64,000 nt of DNA from Cochliopodium minus (GCA_024220525.1 JAMYWO010000097.1:1-64000); one strand, 5' to 3'. Counted from the first letter of the stretch, positions 47,801 to 59,693 are shown. The notes: a model not told the origin generated them from the sequence alone. Numbers and translations: made by a program.

Positions 47801-49735
47801 TTTTTTTATTTTTTATTTATTTATTTTTATTTTTATTTTCATTTTTATTTTTTAAAAAATTTGAATTATTTTTAATTTAATTATTATTTTTTTATTTTTG
47901 ATTTTATTTTTATTTTTAATTTAAAAAAAATATTCAAGTTATAATTGCTATTTTATTTTTCTATTTCTATTATTATTCATTTTTATTTGTTAACAAGAAA
48001 ACATCAATTTTTTTTAATTTTTTATTCCAATTTGTTTTTCATTTTAGATAAATTTAATAGTTTTATTTTTTTTGAGATAATTTTATTTTTACCATAAAGG
48101 TGTGAGAGCAACCTTCTTCATTCTTTTCGCTCTCGAAAAGATCAGCAAAATTCAAAATGACAATCCTGCAGGTTATTTTGTTTTATCTGAATTTCCATAT
48201 TATGTTTTCTTGAGGTAAAAAGAATTTTTATATTGAAAAAATAATATTATCAAAATATTTAATCATTTTTTATTTTTAATTTATTTAATTTATTTTTGAT
48301 TTTAATAAATTATTTTTAATTTTAATAAATTATTTTTAATTTTGCAAAATATTTAATTATTTTTTATTTTTTTTTATTTTGATAAAATTAAAATTTAAAT
48401 AATTTATTTTTTTGTTTAATTTTTTAGCATTTTCTTTCTTTTGGTCGTTTCTTGGGCTACTGTGACCATGTCTCCCTCTAAAGGAGTCATGAAGAAGATT
48501 GTAGTTTGGACAATAATTCTTAACACTTGTTTTTACATCTTTTTTGTTGTTGTTTGTATTCTTGCTGTCAAAATTAAAGGTAAAAATTTAATTTATTTAA
48601 ATTTTTTTTATTTAAAATTATTTTATTTTATTAATTTTAATTTTATTAATTTTATTAATTTTCATTTTATAAATTTTTATTTATCTTGAACTTTTTTCAA
48701 ATTATTTTTATTTTTTTATTGTAAATTTTTTTTTTTATTTATTTTATTTTTTTATTAATTTTAATTTTATCAATTTTATTAATTTTATTAATTCTAATTT
48801 TAATTTTATTAATTTCTCTTTTCTTTAATTTTTTTATACATATTTTTTTATTGTAAATCTTTTTTTTTATTCATTTTTTTTTTAGGTACGGTTCTGAATA
48901 AAGTTTACAAATCCATCATTGCTTCCATTGCGTTCTCTATCATCATATTTTCTTGGATATTTGGAGGTTCTGTTCTGAAAACAGCATACAGAGCGTCAAA
49001 ACTCACTCACAAAATTCCAGACTATTTATTGAGGTTTATTATTATTTTTAAAAATTAATTTTTAATTTAATTTTATATTCAAATTTAAAAATTTGATTTA
49101 ATAAATTTGATTTAATTAGGACAATAACCGTTCTTGTGATTATTTCGTTTGCAATGATGTTTCAAATGATTTACTTGATGTACATCACCTTCCGTGGAAA
49201 CACTTCTTCTGCCATGTCTGTTGTTGTATATTTTCTTGCAGAAGTTGTGCCTGCTTGGTATGAAACTTTGACTATTAATCAATTGTTTTGAAATTTCAAT
49301 TTTAATTCCATTTCATTAATTTTTTTTAGGCTTCTCTTTTTCGTTTTCATTCCTTTGCAAAACATTGAAAGAAGTAGCAGAAAAACTACCATTTTTGGAG
49401 AAAATAGATTAAGTGATTTCAAGAAAAGTTCAACTTTCGATTCAAGCAAAGATGATCCCAAAAGTTCTAATTCCGTTTTGGAAAGTCCTCTTCCCATCAA
49501 TTTTTTTTCGAGCAAATCTATTTCTAATCAGAGCATAAAAGAGAATCTTGAAACAAACATCTTTAAAGATGATTTCACTGGTGGTGACATTGAGTTGGTT
49601 GACAACAAAATAAAGACTTTTAGAGAGAAGCCTCCCACCAATGATTCTTCTGAAGAGAATTCTGATTTTGAAATTTCGAAGGAACATCATATTCAAATCG
49701 AGAAACAGTTTTCTGAAACTAAACTCGATCTTTAA
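38868..49735 (+). CDS. Very large multi-exon receptor-like 7TM protein with GLUG-like and Cys-rich ectodomain
   Basis: Opens with signal peptide WIVLIIIFFMCAHMNC (38868). Ectodomain 1 (39015-40850) has beta-helix/GLUG-like repeats: GIIYGGGFNIYNLSI, YIGAVVGYSESSTMINITVQ, TVGGLVGHLYV. Ectodomain 2 (40980-46800) has Cys-rich modules, e.g. CCNPLLKTSDRCCFDKN, CDCGDCDLIKGYCNNC, GDCNLCDSYGNCL, CDTCGGTYKPLYTW. A juxtamembrane beta region (46910-47640) precedes seven helices: HLLIFLSSALYLLCVLSFIG, FFILFALEKI, SIFFLLVVSWATVTM, VVWTIILNTCFYIFFVVVCI, IIASIAFSIIIFSWIFG, TVLVIISFAMMFQMIYLMY and VVYFLAEVVPAWLLFFVFIP. The tail is Ser-rich. The 7TM part resembles THH1/TOM1/TOM3 (DUF1084)-type proteins. More than 20 introns; a family 3 repeat sits in one. 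Between about 44000 and 45600 the frame is interrupted repeatedly, which may be sequence error. Treating everything as one gene is an inference. Confidence 0.65.
41700..41880 (+). repeat. Dispersed intronic repeat, family 3
   Basis: The longest family 3 copy: CACATAAGATACTATATAAT, then TGAGATCCAAATAATCATAT and a GATCATTTTTACAAACAAAT end. Matches 31800-31920 and 55485-55550 directly and 31148-31222 in reverse. Confidence 0.75.
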
Positions 49736-49778
49736 AATCGAAAAATAATTAAATATTAAAACTCTTTAAATAATTTTA

Positions 49779-51458
49779 TTAAAATTCGTTAAAAAGTTCA
49801 ATCTCAAAATCTTTGATAATTCCCATTTGATCAATGTTTTTCCCTCCAATGTCGTCCAAAAGAGAGCACCAAAACTCATTCTCTCGATGATCTTTGGCAG
49901 TGAACAAAGAACAAACAAAAGAGAAAGAAAACCGGTCATGCAGCTTCCTCTTCTTGAGATTTCCAAAGCGGACTTTCTGAACCACTTCAGGATGTCTCCG
50001 CGTATCCTTCAAGCTAGTGTGGAGGCAAAAAGGATAGAAAGAATCTCCAACGAAATCAAGATCAATGAGGAGAGCATTCAACTGACCGTTTTTGTCACCA
50101 AACAAGGTATTGGCGAGCCTGATGTCCCCATGAACTTTTCCCTTCGAATGCAACGTTTGAATTTGTTTGGCTATTATATAAAGATGCTCCACTTTTTTGG
50201 GATAGTGAGATCCCTTGAAATAATCGTAGACTACGACGTCGAAGCCCTCACACAAGGTGATCAGCTTGTACCCTGCATAGAATTCTTTCATTGTTTCATA
50301 GCCTATTGGGGATCTGTTGAGGTTTTTGTTGTCAAGAACAATTTGAAGACTTTTGGATTGTTTTGTTTTCTGCCTAATATTTTTTTTTTAAAATTAATAA
50401 AATATAAAAAAATTATAATATTATAAAAAACACAAAAATTAAAAAAAATGAAAAAATTAATAAAAATAAAAAAAATTAATAAAAAACACAAAAAATTAAA
50501 AAAAATGAAAAAAATTAATAAAAATAAAAAAAATGTGATATAAATATAAATTATTAAAAATAAATAAAAAAAAATATTAAAAAAAAAATAAATAATCAAA
50601 AAAAAAATTAATACCTTCATTTACATCAAAACGTTGCTTGAAATCCTCTTCCAGTTGGCAAAGTTGATAGAGTTGTTGACGTAAAAGGTTTGGATGGAGA
50701 CCATGCAATAGATCACTCTGGATAGAATATCAACAAGATTGTCGCCTACTTTCGTTTCATAAAAATTGATTCTGTGTGATCTTGTTTATAAAATAATAGA
50801 TTATTAAAAAATTTGTTTTTTAATTTTTTTTTTACATCTTGTTTTTGATGAATAGGAGGTAGAATTTGAGTCCAATCCTTTTTCTATAGTTGTTTGGACT
50901 GTCGGAAACGTTGTATTCGCAGCAGAGGAAACCTGGCAGAGTGTTCGAATGTCTAGAAAAATTGTCCAACATGAAGACTTAAAAAAAAAAATTTCAAAAA
51001 TGAAAAAAACAAATAAAAAAATAAATACATTAGCCAAATAATTTTTTTTTTATTATTTTGTTAATGGAAACCCATGAACATTTATTAAAACTCGGTTGAT
51101 TGAAGGACAAATGACAAGATCAGGGATAATCAGAGGAGGTTTCATCATCATCTCGCTCATCATCTCCTTCTCCATCATCTCCTTCTTCATCGAGAGAATC
51201 CTTATAAGATTCAAAATCTTTTTTTTTGGGCTCCTTCTGAAGTAGCAAGGCTTCATTTCTATGTAGGATCACTGTATCTTCGAAATATCTGGTGAGTATA
51301 TTTGGCATAATTGAATAGCTGAGGTGTTTCTTTAAATAGAAGGAGGTTTTCACTGATGGGACGAATTGATGGGCACATCTCTTGTATTTCGGATCGATAT
51401 CTATGCTGTGGAAATCTTTTAGCACCTGAATGCTCAACTGATGATGTGATATCTCCAC
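49779..51458 (-). CDS. Divergent protein kinase-like gene (GDIR-type catalytic loop)
   Basis: The best exon (50380-49779) carries the kinase C-lobe: IAKQIQTLHSKGKVHGDIRL, ANTLF, ALLIDLDFVG in place of DFG, and TRRHPEVV, then HDRFSF. VHGDIRLAN keeps the catalytic Asp and Asn. This GDIR-plus-LIDxDF style is typical of the kinase domains found in Crinkler-type and related protist proteins, rather than of classical ePKs. Upstream exons (about 50775-50630, 50980-50840, 51458-51120) give an N-terminal part with QVLKDFHSIDIDPKYKRC, an acidic linker and LEEDFKQRFDVNE; their splicing is not certain. A glycine-rich loop was not identified, so whether it is an active kinase is open. Confidence 0.65.
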
Positions 51459-51713
51459 CTCTTTCGTTTTGAAGAGGCTTTTATTATTATATTGAACTGA
51501 AAAGTGAAAAAGGATAAAAAAATAATAATATATATATTATTAATGCATTTCTCCTTTCAACAATTGAATTTATATAAAGCAGAATATTTCAGGAAATAAT
51601 GTTCTTAAATCAGGATATTCCAAATCAATATTTCAAGTTAATCAAAAGATATATTCCAAACAATAAAAAAAAAAATAAAAAAAATATTAAAGTCTTCTCC
51701 TTTTATTATTTTT

Positions 51714-53240
51714 ATGAATACAACAATAGAAAGTCTGCCCATCAACGTTTTAGGAAACATATTCCTGAAATTAGACTTTGGAAATTATAAGAAGCTCCCA
51801 TTAGTATGCAAGAAATTTCTGAGGAGCATAGAATCCAATTGGAAAAGGAGATTTATAAGATAATGATTTTTTCTCACAATCAACACAAGAGAATATAATA
51901 TATATTTTTTTAACGAATATAATCAAATCTATTATCATGTTAATCCTACATTCCTCTTTAATTTTAAATTCAAAATGATCATTCTATTAATTTCAAAAAT
52001 TAAATTTTCTTTTATTATATACTGACTTTGGTCAGCAAAGAGCTAACAACGTGATGTTGGAGAGATGGAAAGAAGAAACAATTTATCTGCATGGAATGAT
52101 CGAAGGGGTTCTCAAGGGGAACAAGTTTGATCTTTTGGGCGTCTGGTGTGGAGATGATTGCATTTTTTCTCTCAATCTTGTCATTGAAAGGATTGAGAAT
52201 GCGAAAGTAAATTTAAAATTAATTTAAATTCTTTAAAATAAATTTTTTTATTTTTTTTTTTACAAAAATTAATTAAATTTACTACTTTATCAAATGTAAA
52301 TTTTTTTTTCAATTAAATATTGATATTTAAAATATTTTTTTAATTTATTTTATTTTAGTATTTTAAAACATTTTAATTTTTTTTCAAGAAAAAAAGTTTT
52401 ACTTGATGTTATTTTAAATTTTTAATTTTTAAATTTTAATTTTTTAATTTTATTTTTAATTTTATTTTCAAATTATTTTTTTTATTTTAATTTTTAATTT
52501 TTAATTTTTAAATTTTTTTCAGGTGGTCACAAAAAAACAAAGGGAGGCTAAGAAACCTTTGGTAGGAACTATTTATTGGACACTGTTGACTACAAACGAG
52601 GACCTTTGGTTGAGTTGGAAAACTGGTGAGTCTGGAGGAGGTACAAAAAAAAAAGCATTATCAAATAATAAAATAATAATAAAAAAATAATAAAAAAAAA
52701 ATTAATTATTAATTTAAAAAAAATCATAAAATAATAATCATAATTAAAAAAATAAAAAAATAAAAAAATAAAAAATTAAATGAAAATAAAAATACAAAAA
52801 TACAAAAATTAGAAATAATTGTTGGTGAATATGACCCAAAAATAAGAAGGTTGAAAATAGAAGGTGTTGAATTGGACGAGTTAGGAGAAGGTTTTAAATT
52901 TATTTTCTTTTTAATATTTAATTTCAAAACGTTTGTTCAATTTTTTTTTTTTTTAGTTTCAATGTTAAATATTTAATTTTTATTTTTTATTTTTCTTTTT
53001 ATTTTTTTATTTTTTATTTTTCTTTTTTATTTTTTATTTTTTATTTTTNAAAATAAAAAAATAAAAAAATAAAAAAATAAAAAAATAAAAAATAAAAAAT
53101 AAAAAATAAAAAATAAAAAATAAAAAATAATATAATATATAAAATTTTTTTACCCAAAATATACTGTGAAGAATGAATTTATGATTGAAGAAAACAAGGC
53201 ATATGAAAAAATGATGGACGAAACTTTTTTGGAAATATAA
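51714..53240 (+). CDS. F-box protein; exon 1 donor not found and assembly join inside
   Basis: Exon 1 from ATG 51714: MNTTIESLPINVLGNIFLKL, then YKKLPLVCKKFLRSIESNWK, a full F-box. Next exon about 52037-52207 (RANNVMLERWKEETIYLHGM, FDLLGVWCGDDCIFSLNLVI), then about 52523-52642 (REAKKPLVGTIYWTLLTTNE), then about 52812-52890 (IIVGEYDPKIRRLKIEGVEL), then, after the N at 53049, a last exon about 53152-53240 (KYTVKNEFMIEENKAYEKMM, ending DETFLEI). The VGEYDPK..RLKIEG strand pattern resembles the beta-domain that follows the F-box in several substrate adaptors. No GT donor follows the exon 1 frame before its stop near 51860, so either the first intron is unusual or the sequence has a defect. Confidence 0.62.
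52975..53125. repeat. Fold-back of TTTTTA and TAAAAA tracts around N at 53049
   Basis: Left of N: repeated TTTTTATTTTT. Right of N: repeated AAAATAAAAAAAT, the reverse complement. This gives a near-perfect inverted simple repeat with the join at its centre. Confidence 0.8.
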
Positions 53241-53500
53241 ATTTCTTCCTCGAATTTTTTACAATAGAAATTTATCATGCTGATGTAAGTAATATAAAAT
53301 AAGGCGTGTCTTGATGGATTGTTTCCATATCCATGTGGATACAATTTTGTGTGGGTGCATCTTTTAAGAATAATTAAAAGAATGAAATGAAAAATTAATC
53401 AAGAAGTTATTTTTTATATTAAAAATAAAAAATGAAAGAAATTAAAAAAATAAAAATTTAAAAAATTAAAAATAAAAAAAATTAAAAATAAAAATTAAAT

Positions 53501-53897
53501 TTACTCTTTATCCGATGAATACTTCTTCACTAATTTGCAGAGATAAATTGTGGAGATCAAAAGGAGCAGGTTAATTGATATCATCAAGATCCATCTCCAT
53601 CCATCTTCCTTGAATAAAGCAAGGATGATGAAATAAAAGAATATGACCCACAAAAGACTGATGGTGAGCAATTCCCTTTTTCAAAAAAATAAAAAAAAAC
53701 CATCAATAATCATAAGGAAAAATAATTTGCATATTCATGATTATCTTCTCATTAATTTACCTAATGAGAGGAAACCATTTGTTAATGTTGTCATAATTTG
53801 ATTCACGGCTATGAAAATTGCATTTGGATACCATCTTTTGCTTATCCACAAGGTGGATGAGGATGATAATGAGGGATATAGCTAATATGGACTTCAT
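53501..53897 (-). CDS. Small two-exon membrane protein
   Basis: Exon 1 53897 to about 53763 (signal-like MKSILAISLIIILIHLVDKQ, then NFHSRESNYDNINKWFPLI). Exon 2 from about 53675 to 53501 (RELLTISLLWVIFFYFIILA, EDGWRWILMISINLLLLIST), ending KYSSDKE. About 105 residues, one signal peptide or helix and two further helices with a W-R turn. The spliced junction is in frame. No family was recognised; its head-to-head neighbour at 54077 is also a small multipass protein. Confidence 0.65.
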
Positions 53898-54076
53898 ATT
53901 TAATATGATATCCCAATCCCAGCTTCTACAGAAGAGTTTGAAAAAACAACAACTCAATTTTTTTTTTTTAATAAAAATAGGTTGAATAAAGAAATGTATC
54001 AGAGGAAAGATCTCAATTATAATGATTGAAATCTTGAAATTGAGCATGATATTCTCAAATTTTATTAAAAAAAAAA

Positions 54077-54667
54077 ATGATGGAGACAGAATTGAATATA
54101 GACGATGATAACTTGAATGATGGAGGTGAATCCAATCTCTCGCCATATACCTCTGATCTTCATGATAACGAAGCAGAGGGGAAAAGGATATTGACGATGA
54201 TAGTGGCGAACATAGCAGGATTGGTTGGCTTCATCCCATATTTCTATCTGATGTTATTGACACCTTTAATAGTTATATTTGGGCTTGTATTTTTATATAA
54301 GAGAAGAAGAAGCATCGATAGAAAAACTCAGCTGAATGTCACCTATTTGTTCGGCATATTGGCATGTGTGGCATGTGTGATATCCTTCTCCCTTGGCCTA
54401 ATTTTTAAATTGGAAAATGTGTTTGGAAAAATCACCAAATTCTATTATTCTTGGGTTCCAGCACTCCTCTTGTGGGTAACAACATCCAACTTGATCAATT
54501 TAAAAAAAAATTAAAACTTTTAAATCAAATAATAACTTTCTTTTTATTTATTAAAGGCTTGTTGGGTATCGTTCTCCACCATATTTCTGTTTGAGTTGAG
54601 AAGGAGAAACAAGACGATGGAGAGATTCAATCATGTTACAGATACAGATGGGGAGAATATAAATTAA
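54077..54667 (+). CDS. Small multipass membrane protein
   Basis: Exon 1 54077-54474 and exon 2 about 54556-54667. An acidic, Asn-rich N-terminus (MMETELNIDDDNLND) is followed by helices TMIVANIAGLVGFIPYFYL, LTPLIVIFGLVFLY, VTYLFGILACVACVISFSLG, and SWVPALLLW joined across the intron to ACWVSFSTIFLFEL. It ends in an RRRNK tail and DGENIN. About five helices with a short RRRSIDRKTQ loop. Shares its promoter region (about 180 bases) with the minus-strand gene at 53501-53897. Function unknown. Confidence 0.68.
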
Positions 54668-54826
54668 AAAAAATAAAAAAAAAAAAAAAAAATATGAAAA
54701 AAAAAGTTTTTTTTATTTCCAAAGATAAAGTTTAAAAATATACAATTAAAAAATAATAGATTCATATTACAAAATCATGATCTTTACAAAAACGAAAGAT
54801 CATGATATGATCATATGGATGATATA

Positions 54827-56207
54827 TCACTTTGGATCATTGTTGTGTGAAATGAGATTGTTGAGGATGCTGGCGCCAGAAGAGGGAGGGGTGTTAGATT
54901 TGGAATAATTGATATAATTGGGATTAGAATTGGAATGAGAGTTAGAGTTGAGGATGGTAGGATGGTTATGGTTGTTGGATTTCAATCGATGGATATATTC
55001 ACGCAGTACACCATTCTCTTCCTCAACATAAGATAAATAAGATAATTGCTGTTGAAGGGATTTGATGCACACCTGCTGCTCATCGACGAACATCTGGAAG
55101 GAATCCATCTGATTCTGCATATTCAACAGATGATTATTCGCATCTTGGAGCTGCAATAATAGCCCGCCAACAAGATTAGACGTGTATTTGAAGCTGTTGC
55201 TGAATTTCTCCGCTTCTTTTTGTTGATATTTGAGTATTTTTTTGTTGAGATCCAATTTCAATTGTATATCTTCAAATGTGGTTCGGGTGATCATATCCAT
55301 TTGTGAATTTTGTTTTGCCTTTTGGTCAAAAAAGATTCAATTGAGAAAAAAGTTATTATGTTTTAAAACTTGATGGCAATTTTCATATTCCATCTTTTTT
55401 TGATAAATATAGTGAAAATTTCATTAGGAAAAATAATTTGCATTATTATGCGAATCACTATACATTGTATGTAATATCAATATCTCAACATATGATACAA
55501 TTTTATTAATGAGATCTAAATAATCCATGATTTGTGATAAGTCTTATTATTCGTTAATTTACCTCGATGAAGATATTCTGATGATAATCCTCGTCATATT
55601 CCTGATAATATTTGCTATCAGTGAACACCTCATCCTTGCTCTTATTATGCTCCCTCACTTGCACGATATTCTTCCTCAATTTGATGCCAGGAAATGAGGA
55701 ATTCTCTTGCTGCTCAATCTCATTCTCCTCCTCCTCACTATCGATGAACAGATCCTCATTATCCTTCTTCTTGGACAATACCATCTTGATTTTGTTGAAC
55801 ATACGGTTCTTTTTATCGAGATTCTTCTTATCATTGGTCTTCAAGATCTTTTTTGAGATCTTTATATTGTTTGATGGTGGCTTTCTTGGGCTGATGGGGA
55901 TATGTTGTCTCAAATCCGACTCCTTCATCTTGATCTCCTCATTGGAATCGTTTCGTACGATGTAGTGGGTGTTCTCGTTGTCGGTTGATCTTATTATCGT
56001 CCCTATTTTCCAATTGCTGTTTGAATCTTTGTATTGCACCTGCTGATTATCCGAGAAGGTGTTGAATGTTACGCTCTTATTTGTCGTATTGTTATTTATA
56101 TTGATATTATTGACATTATTTACATTAGTATTGGTATTGATCACCAGATTATGGCTATTACTCCCATTATTGTTAATATTTGTATTATTATTGTTGATAT
56201 TTTCCAT
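54827..56207 (-). CDS. Asn-rich tudor/agenet-like and coiled-coil protein
   Basis: Exon 1 56207-55562, exon 2 about 55321-54827; the frame is kept across an intron that carries dispersed repeats. Order: an Asn-rich leader (residues 1-45), a small beta-barrel-like module (VQYKDSNSNWKIGTIIRSTD, then HYIVRNDSNEEIKMKESDLR) typical of tudor/agenet folds that read modified tails, a basic stretch (SKKILKTNDKKNLDKKNR), an acidic patch (DSEEEENEIEQQE), a long coiled coil (GGLLLQLQDANNHLLNMQNQ, SLQQQLSYLSYVEEEN) and an N/S-rich end. Inference: a nuclear, perhaps chromatin-linked, protein. The tudor call rests on pattern only. Confidence 0.62.
55430..55550. repeat. Intronic remnants of families 1 (reverse) and 3
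   Basis: 55438-55480 is the reverse complement of 35425-35465 (TATGCGAATCACtATACA). 55485-55550 matches family 3 (ATATGATACAATtTTATTaATGAGATC). Both lie inside the intron of the minus-strand gene. Confidence 0.7.
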
Positions 56208-56451
56208 TTATTATTGTGGCTCTATTAATTCTTTTTCCAATTATCAAAGATTTTGAATTTTTGAGTACAATTTTTTTTATTATTTTCAGTTATCTATTCA
56301 AAAAAAATATTTAAGAACTGAAAATTATCAATCTAGTTGCACATGACCATAATTTCCTTATATTCAAGATTCCCTTTTATTGTTTTTCGAAAGAAAAAAA
56401 AACGGGGATATATTTTGAAATATATATAAAATTGGTATCTTTAGTTCATTG
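56208..56451. promoter_or_regulatory. Divergent intergenic region
   Basis: 244 bases between head-to-head starts of the tudor-like gene and the EEP gene. T-rich on the left and A-rich on the right. Two TATATA-like elements lie at 56420-56430; initiation motifs cannot be proven. Confidence 0.4.
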
Positions 56452-57581
56452 ATGTTTGATTTCAACAATGTTAAATTAAAGAAAGTAGAAAAAGTTGAAA
56501 AGAAAGCGATAAAGATATTAAAGAGCACATTGGGAGATGATGTATTAGATGAAATAGAGGGATCGGCAATACTGGAATTACCCTCCACATTCACGATATT
56601 GACATATAATATAATGAAGGAGCAGGATAATCTGGAGAATAGAATGGTTCATAATATAAAAATCCTATATTAACATCAATATATTAACCTCAAATACATA
56701 CTTCAATTGATATTATCATTTGTTACATTTTCAATTAATTTTTAAAATCCAGTTTGCTTTGTCCAATTTGATCAATGATAGAGATCCCACTTTCATTTTT
56801 TTGCAGGAGAATCAAACAGCACACCAGAAGCTGCTTCTTAAAAACTTAAAGAGGAGTTACTTCCTATCCAGCTTTGAAGGACAGGAACAGGGATTCAAAA
56901 CAACAATATTAAGCATCTATTCCATAAAAGAGTGCTACCTACTGGATACATTAGGGAGGTAAAATATAAAAACTTTTGTTCAATTGTTTAAAATTTAATT
57001 TAAAATTAAATTTTTTTTATTTTTTATTTTTTATTTTATTATTATATAAATTAACATTAAATTTATTTATTATAAGAGATTCAATTATGGTTGTTTTGGA
57101 AGATAATACTGGCAACAAAATGACTCTTACATGCGTACATTTGACGAGTGGCCAGAACGACTCTAAGAGAAAATCTCAAATAAAGTTTTTGCACGAAAAG
57201 CTGAGTGAATACAAAGACAAGTTCATTTGTGGAGACTTTAATGCTTGTAATTTCTTCGAAGATGACAAAAGTGTTGTTCAGTAATGATTTTTTTTTGTTC
57301 AACTTATTTCATTTTTTTTTTTTTTCAACTTTTTTGTGAGGGATGGGTATGTGGACACTTGGGCTCTCTTGTTCCCCAACAACCATGGGTTTACGAGGAG
57401 AGGAATGAGAGAAAGGTTGGACAGAATAACCTTCATCAGTCAAAAATACAATCCCTCTCACATCGAGATACTGGGGATAGATGAAATAAACTGTCAAAGT
57501 CACATAGACAAAAAAGAACATCAAAAATATCCTTTTATTTCTGACCATTATGCTTTGTTTTCAAAGTTCATTTCGAAATAA
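56452..57581 (+). CDS. Endonuclease/exonuclease/phosphatase (EEP) family enzyme, TDP2-like
   Basis: Metal-dependent phosphodiesterase. Exons: 56452-about 56648, about 56752-56959, about 57078-57282 and about 57336-57581. EEP signatures in order: FTILTYNIMKEQDN (TxNI), TFIFLQENQ (LQE, metal-binding Glu), VHLTSGQNDSKRKSQI (H/L-x-S, KRxxQ), FICGDFNAC (GDFN, catalytic Asp), ITFISQKYNP and SDHYALF (SDH catalytic His). The short TDP2-like loop order and the KR..Q helix suggest repair of phosphotyrosyl-DNA ends or a close relative, but sphingomyelinase or nocturnin-like roles cannot be excluded. A charged helix precedes the domain (KVEKVEKKAIKILK). The donor of intron 1 is non-obvious. Confidence 0.8.
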
Positions 57582-57687
57582 AATTTTTTTTTTTTGAACA
57601 ATTTATTTTTTTTTTTTAAAAAAAAAATTAAAATTAAATAATAATAAAGCTTTTTTTTCGTGTCTATCCTTCCCACTTGTGACTTTT

Positions 57688-59519
57688 TCAGTCAATCAAC
57701 TTGGACGGGTTGGGTGTCACAAACAAGCCATAAGTCATGGTAGGTTTTTGGTTTTGGATTTTGAGTTGATGGTAGATGGAAAAATTGGACCACAAAAAAG
57801 TGGCAAAACCAGCGAAAATGTGCCAAATCTAGAAATAAATACAGAAAATAAAAAACTCTTTTGAAATTTAAATTTTTTTTTTAAAAAAAAATAATATCAT
57901 ATTTTAATGAATTTGCTTTTTAATTTTATCAATATTTTTGTTTTAAATGTATAAATTTTTTTAAATTTTTTGAACATTTTTATTTATTAAATTTTTTTAT
58001 TTTTTTATATTTTTTTTAATTTTTAAAATTTTTTTTAATCTTTTTAAAATTTTTTACAGCGTGGAGTTGCAAAGACTTGACATCATCACAAAAGTTTCTT
58101 TCAATCAACCAACAAGTAAAAGCGAATCCATAAGTCATGATGGCTTTGATGAAGTAAGATCTGAGTTCGGGAGAGGTGGTGAAAATGACTTGTAAACTTT
58201 TGATTATGCAAAACACTGTTTCTACTCCGAAAGCTAATTGATGGAGGAGTGGGTTGGTTGGATCGCTGAAAACCTAAAAAAAAAAAAAAATAAACAGAAA
58301 AAAAAAAACATTTAATAATAATAAAATAATCGAAAAATAAATAGATAATTTATTAAATTGGAAATAAAAAAAACATGAAAAATAAAATGAAGAAAAATAT
58401 TGAATTTACAAAAAAAAAATTCCATGTAAATAAATATAAAGTAAAAGAAATAAATAAATGATATAGAAGAAATTAAATGTAAAATTTTTAAAAAAATAAA
58501 TACAATAGATATAGATTATCAATAAAAACATAGTTAAAGATAAAAAGTTAATAAAAATAAATATATTAGGACAGAAAAAATAAAAACCTTCAAAAAATAA
58601 AAAAATAACAATTTTTCAAAATAAAAATTTTCTAAAAAAGATTCAAAAAAAAATTAAATAAATGTCCTACAAAAAAACTGATCGTGAACCCAAGACCAAG
58701 CAGCAAATATGGCAATAATTTGGTGAATCGAGGATAATTTTTATAATCTGCGTACAACATGTACAACATGACCAATGTTCCATATTCCTGTACAATAAAG
58801 AAAAAAAATTCGTGGGTTGATAAACAACTTTTATACTTTTTTTTTTTTCTTTTTTTTTTTTTCTTTTTTTTTACCATCGGCAATTCATCTGATAATTGAA
58901 ATGTATATAACAACGTGGCATGAAAAAGCACAGATCCAATACCAACAGTCATCAATCTTATATTTGAGAATGATTTTTAAAATATTAAATTAACTATTAT
59001 AACATTTTCAGCTAAAAAATATATTATTTTTTCAACATTTTTATCTCTCTCGTTATAATATGTTTCATTTGGAATATTTATACCCTATCCATCCTATTCC
59101 TAATCCCTATTCAAATTTTTTTTTATTTTAAGAAAATTCAGAAAAAATTTATTTTCTGTTTTTTATATTTTTCTTAGGAACGGATTTACTAAAGATTTTA
59201 TTTTGTGCATCTTGTGTTTATACATCCAATAGAGCCCAAAGACACCATAGGATACGATCAACAAGCTTGATAATGTATTCCAAAATTCTGCGATATAATA
59301 TGTGACCTCATAATTGTTCTCACACCAATCTTGTCATTAAAAATGAGTGAGTATGAAATATAAAATAAAGGGGAAATTAAAATGTATGTCGAATATTTTT
59401 CAATAATTCGAAATTGAATTGCTTATATGAAGCTCAATATAGATGTATTGAAGGGAGCATAATGATTAATTCAAGAAAGGTTTGATACCTATATTTGCAG
59501 TTGGTTTTCCCCAAAACAT
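57688..59519 (-). CDS. Alkaline ceramidase (ACER/YPC1 family)
   Basis: Hydrolyses ceramide to sphingosine and fatty acid in ER/Golgi membranes. Exons in order: 59519-59489 (MFWGKPTANI), about 59332-59210 (DWCENNYEVTYYIAEFWNTL, then SSLLIVSYGVFGLYWMY), about 58965-58875 (GIGSVLFHATLLYTFQLSDE, LPM), about 58790-58675 (EYGTLVMLYMLYADYKNYPR), about 58275-58060 (VIFTTSPELRSYFIKAIMTY, ERNFCDDVKSLQLHA) and about 57830-57688 (IWHIFAGFATFLWSNFSIYH, ending PSKLID). The zinc ligands of the family are present: His in SVLFHATL and the LHA-x-WH pair. The DWCE-NY start is diagnostic. The second sphingolipid enzyme in the window. Confidence 0.9.
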
Positions 59520-59693
59520 ACTTTTTTTTATTTTTATTTTTTTTTTTGATTTTTTAATAAATTTGAAAAAAAAATATTGGATTAACAAAAGTATCCAGTA
59601 CTGATTTACACAAACATCAAAAGGGAATTATAAAAATGATATACAAAGGGAATATTTATATGAAGAGGAGGAATTTGTGGAGGAATTTAAATA

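Noticed and set aside
49827-50426. 199-residue plus-strand frame
   Set aside because: Antisense of the kinase C-lobe exon, whose HGDIRLAN motif fixes the coding strand.
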